Part shown: positions 16,316-28,704 of the stretch, in pieces | Numbering within the stretch: the first letter of the stretch is position 1 | How the letters are laid out: every line of letters starts with the position of its first letter | Assembly (NCBI RefSeq): GCF_009796285.1 | Contig: NZ_CP047020.1 | Location: forward strand, 7,440,001 to 7,504,000 | Length of the DNA stretch: 64,000 nt | Reading direction: 5' to 3' | Source: Streptomyces broussonetiae | GTDB lineage: Bacteria; Actinomycetota; Actinomycetes; Streptomycetales; Streptomycetaceae | Notes under the pieces: generated by a model | What the model was told of the DNA's origin: nothing | Databases searched by the model: none | Seen by the model: the letters and a program-made list of their open reading frames with translations, nothing else | Made by a program: the position numbers and the translations under genes

Positions 16316-16951
16316 ATGAAGCTCACGAAGAAGTCCCATGCCTGTGTCCGTCTGGAGAAGGACGGACAGAGCCTCGTCATCGACCCCGGAGGGTTCAGCG
16401 AGGAGGACGCCGCGCTCGGCGCGGACGCCATCCTGATCACGCACGAACACCCGGACCACTTCGACGAGTTCCGGCTCCGGGCCGCCATGGAGAACAACCC
16501 GGCGGCCCGGATCTGGACCCTCAGGTCGGTGGCGGAGCAGATCGAGTCGGCCTTCCCGGGCCGGGTGCACACCGTCGGCCACGGCGACACCTTCACCGCG
16601 GCAGGCTTCGACGTCCAGGTCCATGGCGAACTGCACGCCGTCATCCACCCGGACATCCCGCGCATCACCAACGTCGGCTACCTCGTCGACGGCGGCAAGG
16701 TCTTCCACCCCGGCGACGCCCTCACCGTCCCCCACCAGGACGTGGAGACGCTGATGCTTCCGGTGATGGCCCCCTGGAACAAGATCTCCGAGGTCATCGA
16801 CTACGTCCGCGAGGTGAAGCCGCAGCGCGCCTACGACGTCCACGACGCCCTGCTCACCGACCTCGCCCGCCCGATCTACGACCGCCAGATCGGCGCCCTG
16901 GGCGGTACCGACCACCGTCGGCTGACGCCGGGAGACTCCGCCGAGGTGTGA
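16316..16951 (+). CDS. MBL-fold metallo-hydrolase (UlaG-like)
   Basis: A 211-residue protein. The start at ATG 16316 aligns with the beginning of the fold (MKLTKKSHACVRLEKDG). The metallo-beta-lactamase metal-binding motif ITHEHPDHFDEF is present near residue 43, with GHGDTFTAAGFDVQVHGE and VFHPGDAL further on. The pattern is that of the UlaG/RNase Z-like subgroup of predicted hydrolases. It is cytoplasmic, with no signal peptide. It follows pcaDC by 35 bases and precedes exonuclease III by 40, so it may be read from the same transcript. The substrate is unknown. Confidence 0.85.
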   Translation: MKLTKKSHACVRLEKDGQSLVIDPGGFSEEDAALGADAILITHEHPDHFDEFRLRAAMENNPAARIWTLRSVAEQIESAFPGRVHTVGHGDTFTAAGFDVQVHGELHAVIHPDIPRITNVGYLVDGGKVFHPGDALTVPHQDVETLMLPVMAPWNKISEVIDYVREVKPQRAYDVHDALLTDLARPIYDRQIGALGGTDHRRLTPGDSAEV

Positions 16952-16991
16952 GCCGGGCCGGTTGTCACACCCTCCGGGTAGGTTGTGTGGC

Positions 16992-17771
16992 ATGCGCATC
17001 GCCACCTGGAACGTGAACTCGATCACCGCCCGCCTGCCAAGGCTCCTGGCCTGGCTGGAGAGCAGCGGCACGGACGTGCTCTGCCTGCAGGAGGCCAAGG
17101 TCGCCGAGGAGCAGTTCCCGTTCGACCAGCTGCGCGAGCTGGGCTACGAGTCGGCGGTGCACGCCACCGGCCGGTGGAACGGCGTGGCGGTGCTCTCCCG
17201 CGTCGGTGTCGAGGACGTGGTCAAGGGCCTGCCCGGCGACCCGGGCTACGACGGCGTCAGCGAGCCCCGGGCCATCTCGGCGACCTGCGGTCCGCTGCGC
17301 GTGTGGTCGGTCTACGTCCCGAACGGCCGCGAGGTGGGCCACCCGCACTACGCCTACAAGATCCAGTGGTTCGAGGCCCTGAAGGCCGCCGTCGCCGGTG
17401 ATGCGGGCGGCAGCCGCCCGTTCGCCGTCATGGGGGACTACAACGTGGCGCCGACGGACGACGACGTCTACGACACGGCCGCCTTCGAGGGCCTCACCCA
17501 TGTCACCCCCGCCGAGCGCGCGGCCCTGGCCGCGCTGCGCGAGACGGGCCTGCACGACGTCGTGCCCCGCCCGCTCAAGTACGACCACCCCTACACCTAC
17601 TGGGACTACCGCCAGCTCTGCTTCCCGAAGAACCGCGGCATGCGCATCGACCTGGTGTACGGCAACGCACCCTTCACCCAGGCCGTCAAGGACTCCTACG
17701 TGGACCGCGAGGAACGCAAGGGCAAGGGTGCCTCCGATCACGCGCCGGTGGTGGTCGACCTCGACGTGTGA
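16992..17771 (+). CDS. xth: Exodeoxyribonuclease III (AP endonuclease)
   Basis: A 259-residue protein starting at ATG 16992 (MRIATWNVNSITARLPRLL). It has all signatures of the ExoIII/EEP family: CLQEAKV with the metal-binding Glu, VYVPNGREVGHPHYAYK, MGDYNVAPTDDDVYD with the active-site Asp and Asn, and the terminal GASDHAPVVVDL with the catalytic Asp-His. The enzyme cuts DNA at abasic sites and removes 3' blocking groups in base excision repair. Length is normal for the family. Its cytoplasmic DNA-repair role is independent of the surrounding metabolic genes. Confidence 0.95.
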   Translation: MRIATWNVNSITARLPRLLAWLESSGTDVLCLQEAKVAEEQFPFDQLRELGYESAVHATGRWNGVAVLSRVGVEDVVKGLPGDPGYDGVSEPRAISATCGPLRVWSVYVPNGREVGHPHYAYKIQWFEALKAAVAGDAGGSRPFAVMGDYNVAPTDDDVYDTAAFEGLTHVTPAERAALAALRETGLHDVVPRPLKYDHPYTYWDYRQLCFPKNRGMRIDLVYGNAPFTQAVKDSYVDREERKGKGASDHAPVVVDLDV

Positions 17772-17786
17772 TGCCACGCTGGGGCC

Positions 17787-18206
17787 ATGAACCTTCCGTT
17801 CCTGGGCCACCGGCAGAAGAAGAACGGCGGCACGGCGCTCCCCTCCGACCCCGAGGGCGTCGCCGCCCTGCTGTCCGAGTGCGAGCTGCTCCGCTCCCAG
17901 GCGGTCCAGGCGGGCATCCGCCTGGACGACACCCCGGCCTCCCTGGAGGCCCTGGACCAGCTCGTCCCGCGCTGGCGCGACGACGCCGAGACCCTGCCCT
18001 GGCTGGGCCATGACGCGGGGCTCTATCTGGGCACGGTCGTGGTGCGCACCGTGCCCGGCGCCGGCTGGCGCATCCGCTCCGACGGCGAGCCCGTCGTCGT
18101 GCTGGCCTCCGGGCGGGAGATCGAGGTCGCGGAGGCCGGGCAGGAGTGGGCTGCGAGCGGCGTCCCCGAACTGTCCCAGCTGTACGCGGAGATCGCCGAG
18201 ACCTGA
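17787..18206 (+). CDS. Conserved small actinobacterial protein (DUF6278-like)
   Basis: A 139-residue cytoplasmic protein, 15 bases after the exonuclease III gene. The pattern LPSDPEGVAALLSECELLRS, LDDTPASLEALDQLVPRWRD, DAGLYLGTVVVRTVPGAGW and GREIEV occurs widely in Streptomyces; I believe it is DUF6278. No catalytic motif, signal or membrane segment is seen. Its close spacing to xth suggests co-transcription. Function unknown. Confidence 0.7.
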   Translation: MNLPFLGHRQKKNGGTALPSDPEGVAALLSECELLRSQAVQAGIRLDDTPASLEALDQLVPRWRDDAETLPWLGHDAGLYLGTVVVRTVPGAGWRIRSDGEPVVVLASGREIEVAEAGQEWAASGVPELSQLYAEIAET

Positions 18207-18343
18207 GCCGCCCCCAGGCTCCCGCGCCACCATATGCGGTAAATACGGCTAATGCCCGAAAAGTGCGTGTCGTCCCTCGGCTCCACCGGTGTCTGGATAG
18301 TTTGCGGCAACCACGACACAGCTGAGAGTGGGTAGGGCTGCGT

Positions 18344-19087
<744 letters not shown>

Positions 19088-19104
19088 CCGGGGGAGTGCG
19101 AACC

Positions 19105-20028
19105 GTGATCCGTAGCACCCGTGTGCCTCGCGCCCTGTGCACCGCCCTCGGCGCCTCGCTCGCGCTGCTCGCCGCCGCCTGCGGCAAGGAGGGCAGCCCG
19201 CCCGGCAAGGGCCCAGCCGCCGACAGGCTTCCGCACTACCGGGTGGCCCAGGGCTTCACCCTGCCCGCCTCCCGGACCTGGACCCGGGCGAAGAAGCGCG
19301 GTTACTTCGTCGTGGGCGCCAAGGAGGACCAGCCCTACCTCGGCGAGAAGGATCCGGCGACCGGCACCTACGCCGGCTTCGACATCGAGATCGCCAGGAT
19401 GATGTCCGCCTCCCTCGGCCTCCCGCCGCACACCGTCCGCTTCCGGACGATCGCCTCCGCCAACCGCGAGACCGCCCTGCAGAACGGCCAGATCGACTAC
19501 TACGTCGGCACCTACACCATCAACGCGGGCCGCAAGAAGCTCGTCGGCTTCGCCGGGCCGTACTACATGGCCGGACAGTCCCTGCTGGTCCACAAGGCGG
19601 AGCGCGACATCCACGGCCCCGAGGACCTCGACGGCAGACGCGTCTGCTCGGCCGCCGGTTCCACGCCGTACCAGCGCATCCGGGCCGACTACCCCAAGGC
19701 GGTCCTGGTCTCCTACGACACCTACTCGGTCTGTGTCGACAACCTGCTCACCTACCAGGTCGACGCGGTCACGACCGACGACGCCATCCTCATCGGCTAC
19801 GCGGCCAAGGCTCCCGGCGAGTTGAAGGTCGTCGGCAGGCCGTTCTCGAAGGAGCCGTACGGCATCGGAGTCCCGCGCAGCGACAACGCCCTGCGCTTCG
19901 CCCTGAACGACGCCCTGGAGGCCCGTGAGAAGAACGGCGACTGGAAGAAGGCGTACGAGGCCACGCTCGGCCTGTCCGGCGTGCCCGCGCCCACCCCGCC
20001 CGCGATCGACCGCTACCCGGCGAGCTGA
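19105..20028 (+). CDS. Glutamate-type ABC transporter substrate-binding lipoprotein
   Basis: A family-3 extracellular solute-binding protein of about 307 residues. I chose GTG 19105 because GGGGGAG lies eight bases upstream; GTG 19096 is possible but sits on that site. The signal peptide ends in a lipobox, LLAAACGKEG, so it is a lipoprotein. The core has GYFVVGAKEDQPYLGEKD, GFDIEIARMMSASLG, YYVGTYTINAGRKK, GPEDLDGRRVCSAAGSTPY and YGIGVPRSD, typical of glutamate/aspartate binding proteins. It captures substrate outside the membrane for the permeases that follow. Confidence 0.93.
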   Translation: MIRSTRVPRALCTALGASLALLAAACGKEGSPPGKGPAADRLPHYRVAQGFTLPASRTWTRAKKRGYFVVGAKEDQPYLGEKDPATGTYAGFDIEIARMMSASLGLPPHTVRFRTIASANRETALQNGQIDYYVGTYTINAGRKKLVGFAGPYYMAGQSLLVHKAERDIHGPEDLDGRRVCSAAGSTPYQRIRADYPKAVLVSYDTYSVCVDNLLTYQVDAVTTDDAILIGYAAKAPGELKVVGRPFSKEPYGIGVPRSDNALRFALNDALEAREKNGDWKKAYEATLGLSGVPAPTPPAIDRYPAS

Positions 20029-20039
20029 GCGAGGACGGC

Positions 20040-20684
20040 ATGAACGTACTGACCGACAACCTGTCCACCTACGGCGAGGGTTTCCTCGGCACCCTCGAAC
20101 TCATCGTCTACGCCGGACTGCTCGCGCTGGCGCTGGGCTTCGTGATGGCGTCCTTCCGGGTCGCCCCCGTCGCCTCCCTGCGCGTCTTCGGCACCGTGTG
20201 GGTCACCGTGCTGCGCAACACCCCGCTCACCCTGCTGTTCTTCGCGGTGGTGCTCGGGCTGCCCCGGTTCGGACTCCTGCTGCCCTTCCAGGTGTTCGCC
20301 GTCCTCGCGCTCGGCTGCTACACCTCGGCGTTCATCTGCGAGGCGCTGCGCGCCGGCATCAACACCGTGCCCCGCGGGCAGGGCGAGGCGGCCCGCAGTC
20401 TCGGCATGACCTTCGCTCAGACACTGGGCCTGATCGTGCTGCCGCAGGCGTTCCGGTCGGTGATCCCACCGGTCGGCTCCACGCTCATCGCGCTCACGAA
20501 GAACTCCGCGATCGCGGGCGCGTTCAGCGTCACCGAACTGCTCGGCACCTACAAGACCCTCAACGAACTGGGATACAACATCGTCTGGACCTTCGCCTGG
20601 ATCGCCCTCGGCTACCTGATCATCACGCTCGCCGTCAGCGCGCTCTTCCGTGTGCTGGAGCACACATGGGGAGCCGCCCGATGA
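20040..20684 (+). CDS. Amino acid ABC transporter permease (GluC-like)
   Basis: A 214-residue membrane protein with about five helices and the HisM-type permease signature (TVLRNTPLTLLFFAVVLG, EALRAGINTVPRGQGEAARS, SLGMTFAQTLGLIVLPQAFR). The EAA-like loop GQGEAARSLGM contacts the ATPase. It follows the binding-protein gene by 11 bases, and its stop overlaps the start of the second permease (ATGA), indicating coupled synthesis. It forms the heterodimeric channel with the product of 20681-21559. Confidence 0.95.
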   Translation: MNVLTDNLSTYGEGFLGTLELIVYAGLLALALGFVMASFRVAPVASLRVFGTVWVTVLRNTPLTLLFFAVVLGLPRFGLLLPFQVFAVLALGCYTSAFICEALRAGINTVPRGQGEAARSLGMTFAQTLGLIVLPQAFRSVIPPVGSTLIALTKNSAIAGAFSVTELLGTYKTLNELGYNIVWTFAWIALGYLIITLAVSALFRVLEHTWGAAR

Positions 20685-21559
20685 CCGACGCCACCGCCCT
20701 GTACGACCTACCGGGCCCGCGCACCCGGCAGCGGCACCGCCTCTACGCCGTGGCGTCCACGGCCGTGATCCTCGCGCTGGTCGCCTGGATCCTGTACCTG
20801 CTCTTCGACACCGGCCAGTTCACCCGCACCAAGTGGATGCCCTTCGCGTACAAGGGCATCCAGGAACTGCTGCTGCGCGGCCTCGGCAACACCCTGACGG
20901 CCTTCGCGATCGCGGCCGTGCTCTCCCTCGTCCTCGGCGGGGCGCTGGCCACCGGGCGGCTGTCCGACCACCGGCCGGTGCGCCTGCCGGCCACCGTCGT
21001 CGTGGAGTTCTTCCGCGCCATGCCCGTCCTGGTGATGATCTTCTTCATCTTCGTGGCGCTCAAGGTGCAGCCGCTGCCCGCGCTGGTCGCCGGACTCACC
21101 CTCTACAACGGCTCGGTGCTCGCCGAGGTCTTCCGCTCCGGGGTCAACGCGGTCGAACGCGGCCAGCAGGAGGCCGCGTTCGCGCTCGGCATGCGCAAGA
21201 CACTCGTCATGGCGCACGTCCTCGTCCCACAGGCCGTACGCGCCATGCTGCCCGCCATCATCAGCCAGTTGGTGGTCGCCCTGAAGGACACCTCCCTCGG
21301 CTATCTCATCACCTACGAGGAGTTCCTCCATGCCGGGAAACTGATCGCTTCCAACCTCGACTACGATTTGCCGTTCATCCCTGTGGTGATGGTGATCTCG
21401 CCGATCTACATCGGGATGTGCATGCTGCTCTCGTGGTTCGCCGTCCGGGTGTCCCGCCGGGAGCAGCGCAGCCCCAAGACCGAGGCCGTGACGATCGCCA
21501 CGCCGGGCCCTGGGGCGCTGCTGCCGGGTGGGGAGCCCCCCATGGCCCCGAAACCCTAG
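20681..21559 (+). CDS. Amino acid ABC transporter permease (GluD-like)
   Basis: A 292-residue permease with a polar N-terminus, a first helix at about 24-45 and further helices typical of the HisM family. The signature region reads EFFRAMPVLVMIFFIFVALK, then FRSGVNAVERGQQEAAFALG and KTLVMAHVLVPQAVRAMLP. The start overlaps the previous gene as ATGA. The C-terminal 30 residues are Pro/Gly-rich and cytoplasmic. It completes the four-gene glutamate-type importer and converges with the hydrolase gene at 21608 across 48 bases. Confidence 0.95.
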   Translation: MTDATALYDLPGPRTRQRHRLYAVASTAVILALVAWILYLLFDTGQFTRTKWMPFAYKGIQELLLRGLGNTLTAFAIAAVLSLVLGGALATGRLSDHRPVRLPATVVVEFFRAMPVLVMIFFIFVALKVQPLPALVAGLTLYNGSVLAEVFRSGVNAVERGQQEAAFALGMRKTLVMAHVLVPQAVRAMLPAIISQLVVALKDTSLGYLITYEEFLHAGKLIASNLDYDLPFIPVVMVISPIYIGMCMLLSWFAVRVSRREQRSPKTEAVTIATPGPGALLPGGEPPMAPKP

Positions 21560-21607
21560 GGGGGCGGCAGTTCACACGGGCCAGGCTCGTCCGGCGGCAG
21601 CCGGAGA

Positions 21608-23176
21608 TCACTGCTCGCGCACGGGGACGGACACGTACGACGGGTCGTCCGGGGGCGAGGAGAAGGTCAGCTGCGCGCCGGACGGGTTGTGCTCGATGTA
21701 CAGCGGGTCGACGGTGTCGACGACCAGGGCGAGGTGGTGCCCGGCGGGCACGTCGTAGGCCGTGGAGAACAGATCCAGGTTCACGTCGAACGGCCTGCCG
21801 GGCGTCCGCCCGTGCCAGGTGTACGGCGCGTGTGTGACCAGTTTCCCGAGGCCGAGGGGCCCCACGTCGTACAGATAGGCGACGAGGGTGCCGCTCTCCG
21901 CCGTCGGGGTCAGCGTCGTGTGCAGGCGGGCCGTGCCGCGCACCCGCTGGGCGCCGGCGGACGTCTGCGACTGCCACACGGCCGCCCAGCGGCGGGGCAG
22001 CAGCGGCATCGAGGCGACCGGCGGCAGCTGGGCGACCTGGTCGAGAATGCTGGAGAGGAAGACGATCCCGCCGTCCGCGCCGGAGTCGACGTTCGCGTGG
22101 ATCGTGGTCGATCCCGCGAGCGCGATCTTCTTCCGGGTGGCGCCGACCGACTTCCAGTCCGGGTAGCCCTCGTATCCCCCCGCGCTACGGGACTTGAGCT
22201 GGACCGGCTGCTCACGGTCGATGCCGTTGTCGGCGCCCTTGAGGTAGTGGTCGAACCAGCGCCCGGTGTCCGTCCAGACGTCGTTGGGCAGCCCGAACAG
22301 GCCGGTCAGCTCGGCGGTCGCGTGGTCGCCCGGGCGCAGCTCCAGCCGTTTGGGTACGGTCAGCTTCTGGTAGAAGTCGGCGTACTCGTTGGGGTTGAAG
22401 ATGCTGTCGCCCCAGGCGTTGGCGAGCAGCACGGCGGCGCCGTTCCGGTTCAGCTGGTCGACGTACGTCGCGGGGGAGCGCTTGCGCCCCCAGGCGATCA
22501 TCTCCTGCTCCTTCGACAGGTTCGAGGAGTACAGGTTGTCGAACATCTCGCGCAGTTCCGGGCTCTCGCGGCCGGTGAGGGTGGCCGCGCCGTCGAGCAC
22601 GCCGAGCGCCTGGACGTGCTGGGTGCGGCCCGAGTAGATCGAGGCGACCAGGTCCGCCCAGCCGCTGAGCGCCGCGACCGCCTTGATCCGCTTGTCGTGG
22701 GCGGCGGCGAGCAGGCTGATCCCGGCGCCGTACGACACCCCCGCCATGCCCACGTGCGCGGGGTCGGCCGGGGTGTGCGCGAGACCCCAGTCGATGACCT
22801 TGGAGGCGTCCGCCACGTCCGGCGGACCGGCCACTTCTATCTGCCCGCCGGACTGCCAGAACCCGCGCACGTTGTAGCTGAGCACCACATAGCCGGCGTC
22901 GGCCAGCTTCTGCGCCTGCGCCAGATACTCCACCTGGGGCAGGGACCAGCTCGTGGGCAGCACGATGAGGGGGTAGCGGTGCGAGCCCATCGCGTGTGCG
23001 GGCGTGAGGACGTTCGCCTTCAGTGCGGTGCCGCCGTCGCCGGTGATGTCCACGAAGCGGGGCGTCGGGGCCGCGGCCTGGGCGGCCGGGGCCAGCCCGA
23101 CGACCCCGCCGGTGATCAGCGCCGCCGAGACGGCCGAGGCGGCGGCGGTGCGCAGAGCGGTGCGACCTTGTCCCAT
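21608..23176 (-). CDS. Secreted CocE/NonD or X-Pro dipeptidyl-peptidase type hydrolase
   Basis: A 522-residue protein with a Sec signal peptide (hydrophobic from about 10-32, cleavage after AQA near 36). The alpha/beta hydrolase domain has YVVLSYNVRGFWQSGG, the nucleophile elbow GVSYGAG near 147, AAVLLANAWGDSIF with the likely acid and LRPGDHATAEL with the likely His. A C-terminal beta-rich domain (ARLHTTLTPTAESGTLVAYL, GHHLALVVDTVDPLY) matches the X-Pro dipeptidyl-peptidase C-terminal domain. It should act outside the cell as an esterase or peptidase. Repeats at 23205-23256 upstream suggest a dedicated repressor. Confidence 0.88.
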   Translation of the reverse strand: MGQGRTALRTAAASAVSAALITGGVVGLAPAAQAAAPTPRFVDITGDGGTALKANVLTPAHAMGSHRYPLIVLPTSWSLPQVEYLAQAQKLADAGYVVLSYNVRGFWQSGGQIEVAGPPDVADASKVIDWGLAHTPADPAHVGMAGVSYGAGISLLAAAHDKRIKAVAALSGWADLVASIYSGRTQHVQALGVLDGAATLTGRESPELREMFDNLYSSNLSKEQEMIAWGRKRSPATYVDQLNRNGAAVLLANAWGDSIFNPNEYADFYQKLTVPKRLELRPGDHATAELTGLFGLPNDVWTDTGRWFDHYLKGADNGIDREQPVQLKSRSAGGYEGYPDWKSVGATRKKIALAGSTTIHANVDSGADGGIVFLSSILDQVAQLPPVASMPLLPRRWAAVWQSQTSAGAQRVRGTARLHTTLTPTAESGTLVAYLYDVGPLGLGKLVTHAPYTWHGRTPGRPFDVNLDLFSTAYDVPAGHHLALVVDTVDPLYIEHNPSGAQLTFSSPPDDPSYVSVPVREQ

Positions 23177-23204
23177 GGGTCACTCCTTCACTCGTGTCAG
23201 TGCA

Positions 23205-23256
23205 AAGTGACCCGACGGTAACCGCGCCTCCTTACCGCAAGTAACCCGTCGGTAAG
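23205..23256 (-). promoter_or_regulatory. Direct repeats upstream of the secreted hydrolase, candidate operator
   Basis: Two 18-base copies, 23205-23222 and 23239-23256, match at 15 positions and each contains an imperfect dyad (on the minus strand TTACCGACGGGTTAC-type). A partial third GGTAA half lies at about 23264-23270. They lie 29-80 bases upstream of the hydrolase ATG in an AT-richer patch. This is typical of TetR- or MarR-type repressor sites; no regulator gene adjoins. Confidence 0.55.
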
Positions 23257-23284
23257 TTACGTGCCGGTAAAGATTGTTGACGCC

Positions 23285-24025
23285 TCACGCAGTACTGGTC
23301 GGCGCCGCCTGGGGCTGCGGTGTGCGGGCCGCGCGGGTGACGTCCGCGACCAGTTCGACCACGTCGGGGCCGTAGGCGTGCGAGTTGAGCACCTTCAGCA
23401 GCAGCACGAACGAGCCGGTGCCGTACTTGCGGTGCAGTCGCTCGTGATGACGGGCGAGATAGCGGGTCGCGGCCTGATTGGTGATCGCGCTCTGCCCGCA
23501 GAACAGGAACACCGGCCGGGCCTGGCCGCCCGCGGTGACCCGGGCGAGCAGCACGTACTCCGCGGTGCCGCGCTCCATCCGGTAGTGCTCGCCGCCGATC
23601 CGGAAGGCGCCGCGCTCGGGCCCGGGCTCCGTATCGGTGTTGACGGCGAGGCCGGGCAGCATCGCCGTCATGTGGGCGGCCATGCGCCGGTTGGAGGACG
23701 GCCCGCCCACACAGAACTCGGTCCGCTCGCCGAAGCCCTGCCGGACGGCGTCCTGGGTGGCCACCTGGGCGTTCGCGCCGCAGTCCTTGATGAGAGCGGA
23801 CAGCTCCAGCAGCGCGAAGACGTCGAAGCGGTGCACCGCCGGTTCACCGGCCGCGGGGTCGCGGTTGACGACGAGCAGCGACTCGGCGTGCTCCGGCAGC
23901 CCGAAGAAGGCCTGCTTGCGCCGCAGCTTGCGCCGCCACAGATACGTCCGGGCGAGCCAGCCCAGCGAGGCCGAGATCCCGGTTGCGGCCAGCCCCAGGA
24001 TGATGTTACGCAGGTCGTCGTCCAT
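23285..24025 (-). CDS. Membrane-anchored protein of unknown function
   Basis: A 246-residue protein starting at ATG 24025. One membrane helix at about 6-27 (IILGLAATGISASLGW) is followed by a basic stop-transfer RRKLRRK and a large soluble domain, probably cytoplasmic. The domain contains LLVVNRDPAAGEPAVHRFDV, EFCVGGPSSNRRMAAHM and ARPVFLFCGQSAITNQAATR, a pattern seen in Streptomyces proteins of unknown function; GGPSSN and CGQS could form a nucleotide-binding fold. It is divergent from the gamma-glutamyltransferase gene. I do not recognise a family. Confidence 0.8.
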   Translation of the reverse strand: MDDDLRNIILGLAATGISASLGWLARTYLWRRKLRRKQAFFGLPEHAESLLVVNRDPAAGEPAVHRFDVFALLELSALIKDCGANAQVATQDAVRQGFGERTEFCVGGPSSNRRMAAHMTAMLPGLAVNTDTEPGPERGAFRIGGEHYRMERGTAEYVLLARVTAGGQARPVFLFCGQSAITNQAATRYLARHHERLHRKYGTGSFVLLLKVLNSHAYGPDVVELVADVTRAARTPQPQAAPTSTA

Positions 24026-24170
24026 GGCCGCGCATGGTAGCGGCCCCAAGCGACGGGTGGCGTACCGGTGTTCGACGTGTGACGTCCGTGTGCCAGGTGG
24101 CCGAGGCCCACTGTCGGGGGTCGGACAATATCGTTACGCTGCGCTGACCGGTCCCGACGGGGAGGTTCGG

Positions 24171-25973
24171 ATGGATCGTCCTGAAAGACGGAAGCTGGCG
24201 GCTCTGGCGGTCACGGCCGCACTGGTGTCGGTGGGGGCGGCGGCGCCTCCCGCCGCAACGGGCAGCACACCCGCCAAGGTCCCGGTGGCCGTCGGTTACG
24301 GCGGCGCCGTCGCGAGTGTCGACGCGGACGCCACCGCGGCCGGCATCGAGGTGCTCAGACACGGCGGCAACGCGGTCGACGCGGCCGTCGCCACCGCCGC
24401 CGCGCTCGGCGTCACCGAGCCCTACTCCTCCGGGGTCGGCGGAGGCGGTTACTTCGTCTACTACGACGCCAAGTCCCGTACGGTGCACACCATCGACGGC
24501 CGCGAGACCGCACCGCTGAGTGCCGACCAGAACCTCTTCGTGGAGAACGGCAAGCCGCTCCCCTTCACCGACGCCGTCACCAGCGGCCTGAGCGTCGGCA
24601 CCCCCGGCACGCCCGCGACCTGGCAGACCGCACTGGAGCAGTGGGGCAGCAAGAAGCTCGCCGCGGTCCTCAAGCCCGCCGAGCGGATCGCCCGCCACGG
24701 CTTCACCGTCGACGACACCTTCCGCTCGCAGACGGCGGCCAACGAGACCCGCTTCCGCTACTTCCCGGCCACCGCCAGGCTGTTCCTGCCCAATGGCAGG
24801 CTCCCCGTCGTCGGCTCCACCTTCAAGAACCCCGACCTCGCCCGGACCTACGAGGAGCTGGCCCGCGAGGGCGTCGGCTCGGTCTACCACGGCGACCTCG
24901 GCCGGGACATCGTCAAGACGGTGAACAAGCCGCCGGTGGACCCGGGTTCGGGCTACGACGCCCGTCCGGGCAAGCTGTCCGCGAAGGATCTCGCCGTCTA
25001 CGGTGCCAAGCTGCAAAAGCCCACGCAGACCTCGTACCGGGGTCTGAAGGTGTACTCCATAGCGCCCTCCTCCTCCGGTGGCACCACGGTCGGCGAGGCG
25101 CTCAACATCCTGGAGAGGACCGACCTTTCGAAGGCGAGCGAGGTGCAGTATCTGCACCACTTCATCGAGGCCAGCCGGATCGCCTTCGCCGACCGGGGGC
25201 GCTGGGTCGGTGACCCCTCCTACGAGAACGTACCGACCCAGCAGCTGCTGTCCCAGCGGTACGCCGACTCGCGCGCCTGCCTGATCAAGGACAACGCCGT
25301 CCTCACCAGCCCGCTCGCTCCCGGAGACCCGCGCCACCCGGCGCCCTGCGCCAAGGGCGGTACGGCGGCACCGACGACGTACGAGGGCCAGAACACCACG
25401 CACCTGACCGTCGCCGACAAGTGGGGCAACGTCGTCTCCTACACGCTCACCATCGAGCAGACCGGCGGCAGTGCCATCACCGTGCCCGGCCGTGGCTTCC
25501 TGCTCAACAACGAGCTGACCGACTTCTCCTTCGCCCCGGCCAACCCGGCCGTGCACGACCCGAACCTGCCCGGCCCGGGCAAGCGCCCGCGCTCCTCGAT
25601 CGCCCCGACGATCGTCCTGGACCGGCAGGACCGGCCGGTGGTGGCGCTCGGTTCGCCCGGCGGAGCCACCATCATCACGACCGTGCTGCAGACCCTGACC
25701 GAGTTCCTCGACCGGCACCTCCCGCTGGTCGACGCCATCGCGGCCCCCCGCGCCAGCCAGCGCAACGCGGCCCAGACCGAACTCGAACCGGCCCTCTACA
25801 ACAGCGACATGAGGAGACAGCTGGAGGCCATCGGCCACTCCTTCTCGCTCAACCCCGAGATCGGCGCGGCGACGGGCATCCAGAGCCTGCCGGGCGGCAA
25901 GTGGCTGGCCGCCGCCGAGAAGGTACGCCGCGGCGGAGGCTCGGCGATGGTGGTGGACCCGGCGGCGCCGTGA
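24171..25973 (+). CDS. ggt: Secreted gamma-glutamyltransferase
   Basis: A 600-residue protein; ATG 24171 follows GGGGAGG. An N-terminal hydrophobic stretch (about 11-32) is a signal peptide. The Ntn-hydrolase pattern is complete: VLRHGGNAVDAAVATAAALG, GVGGGGYFVYYD, and the autocleavage nucleophile Thr in NTTHLTVADKWGN near residue 408, then NNELTDF, RPRSSIAPTIV and GSPGGATI. The enzyme cleaves gamma-glutamyl bonds such as in glutathione, or transfers the glutamyl group. It is a different subtype from the cytoplasmic copy at 47166-48983. It converges with the Clp gene. Confidence 0.95.
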   Translation: MDRPERRKLAALAVTAALVSVGAAAPPAATGSTPAKVPVAVGYGGAVASVDADATAAGIEVLRHGGNAVDAAVATAAALGVTEPYSSGVGGGGYFVYYDAKSRTVHTIDGRETAPLSADQNLFVENGKPLPFTDAVTSGLSVGTPGTPATWQTALEQWGSKKLAAVLKPAERIARHGFTVDDTFRSQTAANETRFRYFPATARLFLPNGRLPVVGSTFKNPDLARTYEELAREGVGSVYHGDLGRDIVKTVNKPPVDPGSGYDARPGKLSAKDLAVYGAKLQKPTQTSYRGLKVYSIAPSSSGGTTVGEALNILERTDLSKASEVQYLHHFIEASRIAFADRGRWVGDPSYENVPTQQLLSQRYADSRACLIKDNAVLTSPLAPGDPRHPAPCAKGGTAAPTTYEGQNTTHLTVADKWGNVVSYTLTIEQTGGSAITVPGRGFLLNNELTDFSFAPANPAVHDPNLPGPGKRPRSSIAPTIVLDRQDRPVVALGSPGGATIITTVLQTLTEFLDRHLPLVDAIAAPRASQRNAAQTELEPALYNSDMRRQLEAIGHSFSLNPEIGAATGIQSLPGGKWLAAAEKVRRGGGSAMVVDPAAP

Positions 25974-26049
25974 CGGACGTCATGCCTGCGGCGCCGGGCT
26001 CTCGGAGGGGACCGGCGCCACAGGTCTCACGGCCCCCCGCCGCGAGCCG

Positions 26050-28590
<2,541 letters not shown>

Positions 28591-28704
28591 GGCGTTCCGT
28601 TCCTTCGCTGACGACATGCGGGGCTGCCGGGTAACCCGGGACGGGTTGCTCATGCCCACGATGTCACGATCTGGGAGGGTGGGCATGTTCGCCCACGGGG
28701 CCCC

